The position numbers and the translations under genes were made by a program. Positions 32,438-34,477 of a stretch of DNA of 34,477 nt are shown here, in pieces. The stretch is from contig JAUJOK010000030.1 in assembly GCA_030447685.1 (NCBI GenBank), forward strand, positions 13,005-47,481, written 5' to 3'. The notes beneath the pieces are model-generated. The model had not been told where the DNA came from. It did no database searches and worked only from the letters and a program-made list of their open reading frames with translations. The number at the start of each line of letters is the position of its first letter. Position 1 is the stretch's first letter. This DNA is from Armatimonadaceae bacterium. Lineage in GTDB: Bacteria > Armatimonadota > Armatimonadia > Armatimonadales > Armatimonadaceae.

Positions 32438-32453
32438 GGTTACGATGACTTTG

Positions 32454-32599
32454 GCCCCGTCCCCGAAGGAACGGTCTGTTTCGTCCAGAAAAGCCCCGTG
32501 AACGGGGCTGACAATGAGCGGACGCCCGTGTGGCGCAGTCATCAGCCCCATTGATGGGGCTTCTCCCCACGAAACAGACCGTTCCTTCAGGGACGGGGC
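32454..32599. mobile_element. MITE-like imperfect palindrome with 31-bp inverted ends
   Basis: Arms 32454-32484 and 32569-32599 pair at 30 of 31 positions (one C/A mismatch). Inside each half is its own hairpin: AGCCCC...GGGGCT at 32492-32509 and again at 32544-32561. The two halves (about 73 nt) are diverged inverted copies of one unit. No coding capacity of its own and no obvious target duplication. It lies in the gap between the divergent acyltransferase and ffh genes, over the 5' end of the acyltransferase frame. Confidence 0.75.
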
Positions 32600-32623
32600 A
32601 ACGGACGGGAGCGTCGCTCTCCA

Positions 32624-32652
32624 TTGACAACAGTCTTATTATACTGTAGACT
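32624..32652 (+). promoter_or_regulatory. Promoter of ffh
   Basis: TTGACA (32624-32629), 17-bp spacer, TAGACT (32647-32652). It starts just after the palindromic element and gives a leader of about 88 nt before the ffh ATG. Confidence 0.65.
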
Positions 32653-32685
32653 GGATTGCATTCCGTCAGGAATCGCCAAACGTTG

Positions 32686-32738
32686 AGACACAACGCCCGG
32701 CCCGGGTCTCTGTTCTGGGCGCGGGCGTTATCGTGTCT
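32686..32738 (+). promoter_or_regulatory. Leader hairpin just upstream of the ffh ribosome-binding site
   Basis: AGACAC-AACGCCCG (32686-32699) pairs with CGGGCGTT-ATC-GTGTCT (32722-32738), 14 bp with a three-base bulge. The next bases GAGGG (32739-32743) are the likely Shine-Dalgarno, abutting the stem. No SRP RNA consensus is present. May influence translation; untested. Confidence 0.5.
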
Positions 32739-32746
32739 GAGGGATT

Positions 32747-34156
32747 ATGTTCGAAAGCCTGTCCGACAAACTGCAAGCGGCCTTTAAGCGTCTGCGCGGC
32801 TCGGGAACCCTCAAGGAAGAGGATGTGACCGCCGCGCTGCGCGAGATTCGGCTCGCCCTGCTGGAAGCGGATGTCAACTTCAAGGTGGTCAAGGATTTCG
32901 TGGCGCGAGTGCGCGAGCGCGCCGTCGGCGAGAACATCCTGGACGGTCTGAACCCGGCGCAGCAGGTGGTCAAGGTCGTCCACGATGAGATGGTCAACCT
33001 GCTGGGCGGCGAGGACGCCGCCGCGACGCCGCTTCAGCTTGCGCCCCGACCGCCGTCGGTTATCATGCTGTGCGGGCTTCAGGGCGCGGGCAAGACGACG
33101 CTCGCGGCGAAGCTGGCGATGCACCTTCGGAAGCAGGGACGCAGCCCGGTGCTGGCGGCCTGCGACGTGCAGCGGCCTGCCGCTATCAAACAGCTTCAGG
33201 TGGTCGGCGAGCAGGTGAAGACGCCGGTCTTCACGCTGGGTGTCGCCGACCCGGTGCGTATCGCGCGCGAGGCGGTGGCCTGGGCGAAGGCGAACAACGG
33301 CGACACAGTGATTCTGGACACGGCGGGGCGTCTTCATATCGATGAGGCGCTGATGGACGAGCTGAAGAATATCCGGGAGGCGACGCAGCCGTCCGAGATT
33401 CTGCTCGTTCTGGACGCGATGACCGGCCAGGACGCGGTGAATGTGGCCCGCGATTTTGATGAGGCGCTGTCGGTCGGCGGCTTCGTTCTCACGAAAATAG
33501 ACGGCGATGCGCGCGGCGGCGCGGCGATCTCAATTCGCTCGGTGGTCGGCAAGCCGATCAAGTTTGTCGGTATCGGGGAGAAGCTGGACGCGCTGGAAGT
33601 GTTCCACCCGGACCGCATGGCCGGACGCATTCTGGGCATGGGCGATGTGCTGACCCTGATCGAGAAAGCCGAAGCTGCCCTCGACGAAAAAAAGGCCGTG
33701 GAGATGGAAAAGAAGCTCCGGGCCGGAAAGTTCGATTTCGAGGACTATCTCGACCAGATGGAGCAGATGAAGCGCTTGGGGCCGCTGGATCAGATTCTCA
33801 AGATGATTCCGGGCTTGGGCAATAAGCTTCAGGACATCGATCTGGATCAGAACCAGAAACAGTTGGCGCACTTCGAGGCGATTGTCCGCTCGATGACCAA
33901 ACAGGAGCGCCGCGACCCGGCCCTGCTGAACGGCTCGCGGCGGCGGCGTATCGCGCTGGGTTCAGGCACCACGGTTCAGGAAGTGAACAAGGTTTTGAAC
34001 CAGTTCGACCAGATGCGCCAGATGATGCGGGGAATGGCTTCGGGCAAGATGCCCGGCATGGCCCCAATGCCCGGTCACGGCCCGGGTAAAAGCAAGAAGA
34101 ACAAGAAGGGGAAGGGTGGCGGCAATCGGTTCCGCATGCCCTTCGGGCGCGGCTGA
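32747..34156 (+). CDS. ffh: Signal recognition particle protein Ffh
   Basis: 469 aa. N domain, then the SRP GTPase G domain with GLQGAGKTTLAAKLA (G1), ACDVQRPAAI, LDTAGRLHIDEALM, LTKIDGDARGGAA, and the closing FHPDRMAGRILGMGD. The C-terminal M domain is Met-rich (FDQMRQMMRGMASGKMPGM) with a basic end, and binds signal sequences and 4.5S RNA. It targets membrane and exported proteins to FtsY/SecYEG. Start ATG 32747 with GAGGG 3-4 nt upstream. Followed by rpsP with a 67-nt gap, the common ffh-rpsP order. Confidence 0.98.
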   Translation: MFESLSDKLQAAFKRLRGSGTLKEEDVTAALREIRLALLEADVNFKVVKDFVARVRERAVGENILDGLNPAQQVVKVVHDEMVNLLGGEDAAATPLQLAPRPPSVIMLCGLQGAGKTTLAAKLAMHLRKQGRSPVLAACDVQRPAAIKQLQVVGEQVKTPVFTLGVADPVRIAREAVAWAKANNGDTVILDTAGRLHIDEALMDELKNIREATQPSEILLVLDAMTGQDAVNVARDFDEALSVGGFVLTKIDGDARGGAAISIRSVVGKPIKFVGIGEKLDALEVFHPDRMAGRILGMGDVLTLIEKAEAALDEKKAVEMEKKLRAGKFDFEDYLDQMEQMKRLGPLDQILKMIPGLGNKLQDIDLDQNQKQLAHFEAIVRSMTKQERRDPALLNGSRRRRIALGSGTTVQEVNKVLNQFDQMRQMMRGMASGKMPGMAPMPGHGPGKSKKNKKGKGGGNRFRMPFGRG

Positions 34157-34223
34157 CGCGAAAGCGAGCGCCGCCTGGTAACGCCCGCACACCGCAACAA
34201 CGTATCCAAGAGGGGAAATCGGA

Positions 34224-34477
34224 ATGTCTGTTAAAATTCGCCTGCGCCGCGACGGCGCGAAGAAGCGACCGTTTTATCATGTGGTGGCCGCCGACTCGCG
34301 CCGCGCGCGCAACGGTCGGTATATCGAGTCGCTGGGGTATTACAATCCCATCGTCGCCGCCGAAACCGAGCCGAAGCTGGTTCTCAAAGAGGACCGGGTA
34401 CGCTACTGGCTCAGTGTGGGCGCGCAGCCGACCGACACCGCAGCGGCGCTGCTGAAGCGGCAGGGCATTATAGAGCG
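34224..34477 (+). CDS. rpsP: 30S ribosomal protein S16, 3'-truncated by the window edge
   Basis: 84 codons and two bases are visible; the frame runs off the end. ATG 34224 with AGAGGGG 9-14 nt upstream. The sequence begins [20 protein letters not shown] and continues with [24 protein letters not shown] and [20 protein letters not shown], all highly conserved in S16. It is the usual partner of ffh, with rimM and trmD commonly following. S16 stabilises 16S rRNA domains I-II during 30S assembly. Confidence 0.97.
   Translation, partial: MSVKIRLRRDGAKKRPFYHVVAADSRRARNGRYIESLGYYNPIVAAETEPKLVLKEDRVRYWLSVGAQPTDTAAALLKRQGIIE

Noticed and set aside
32653..32746. Possible 4.5S/SRP RNA next to ffh
   Set aside because: The structured leader lacks the conserved GGTCAGG...GGAAGGAGCAGCC symmetric loop of SRP RNA.
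1..34477. CRISPR arrays, tRNA or rRNA genes, transposase genes
   Set aside because: No regularly spaced repeats, no tRNA-like TTCGA arm with matching acceptor, and no transposase motifs were found on reading both strands by eye.

Overview
The window is high-GC, gene-dense bacterial chromosome. Three pseudopilin-like genes share an [13 protein letters not shown] head followed by an FPVF(A/G)QARE-type stretch, and all carry an H-x9-DG motif near the C-terminus. That protein family is strongly expanded in Armatimonadota and related terrestrial phyla, so an Armatimonadota-like organism is my best guess. This is inferred from protein style; no rRNA is present to confirm it. Housekeeping genes (mutS, miaB, ffh, rpsP) show it is chromosomal.

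Layout. 1-3434: the end of a PHP-domain phosphoesterase, then two tandem exported proteins with copper-amine-oxidase-N-like (stalk) domains. 3441-3857: a 24-bp perfect inverted repeat, a consensus sigma70 promoter, a cobalamin riboswitch with a terminator-type expression platform, and a hairpin that can cover the next ribosome-binding site. 3858-10139: a B12-linked cluster of a pseudopilin, a DUF6580-like membrane protein, a DUF5522-BtuF fusion, a DUF71/COG2102 ATP-pyrophosphatase, a DUF4382 lipoprotein and two more BtuF-like proteins. 9932-13289 (minus): a run of lycopene cyclase subunits crtYc and crtYd, a NamZ-like (DUF1343) muramidase and a secreted protein broken by several frameshifts. 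13490-14448: two small membrane proteins. 14517-16096 (minus): a TcmP/DUF5131 (Gp37/Gp68) two-gene cassette with lower-GC sequence, probably acquired. 16205-20851 (minus): mutS and an exported glucose/sorbosone dehydrogenase-like beta-propeller. 20867-21600: a frameshifted pseudopilin. 21655-24377: a Rieske-FAD oxidoreductase and DUF4383 membrane protein, divergent from a Cys-rich SufR-like regulator, with an 11-bp palindrome between them. 24400-27317 (minus): an SPFH-GYF protein, a zinc-ribbon membrane protein and endonuclease V. 27456-27939: a decayed pseudopilin. 28095-29486: miaB with a promoter placed for leaderless transcription. 29610-31226: an exported ankyrin-repeat protein. 31283-32437: an acyltransferase-3 membrane enzyme. 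32454-32599: a MITE-like imperfect palindrome. 32624-34477: ffh and the start of rpsP.

The most coherent system is the B12 block. A single riboswitch-controlled transcript begins with a type IV-pilin-like protein and continues into a putative B12 transporter, a metal-site/BtuF fusion and a nucleotide-hydrolase family member implicated in B12 salvage. Two further BtuF paralogues lie downstream. None of the BtuF proteins has a signal peptide and no BtuC or BtuD is present. The second module of interest is the TcmP/DUF5131 pair. Frameshifts are concentrated at 9940-10940 and also occur at about 21405. They may be assembly errors in GC-rich runs and should be checked before calling these genes dead.
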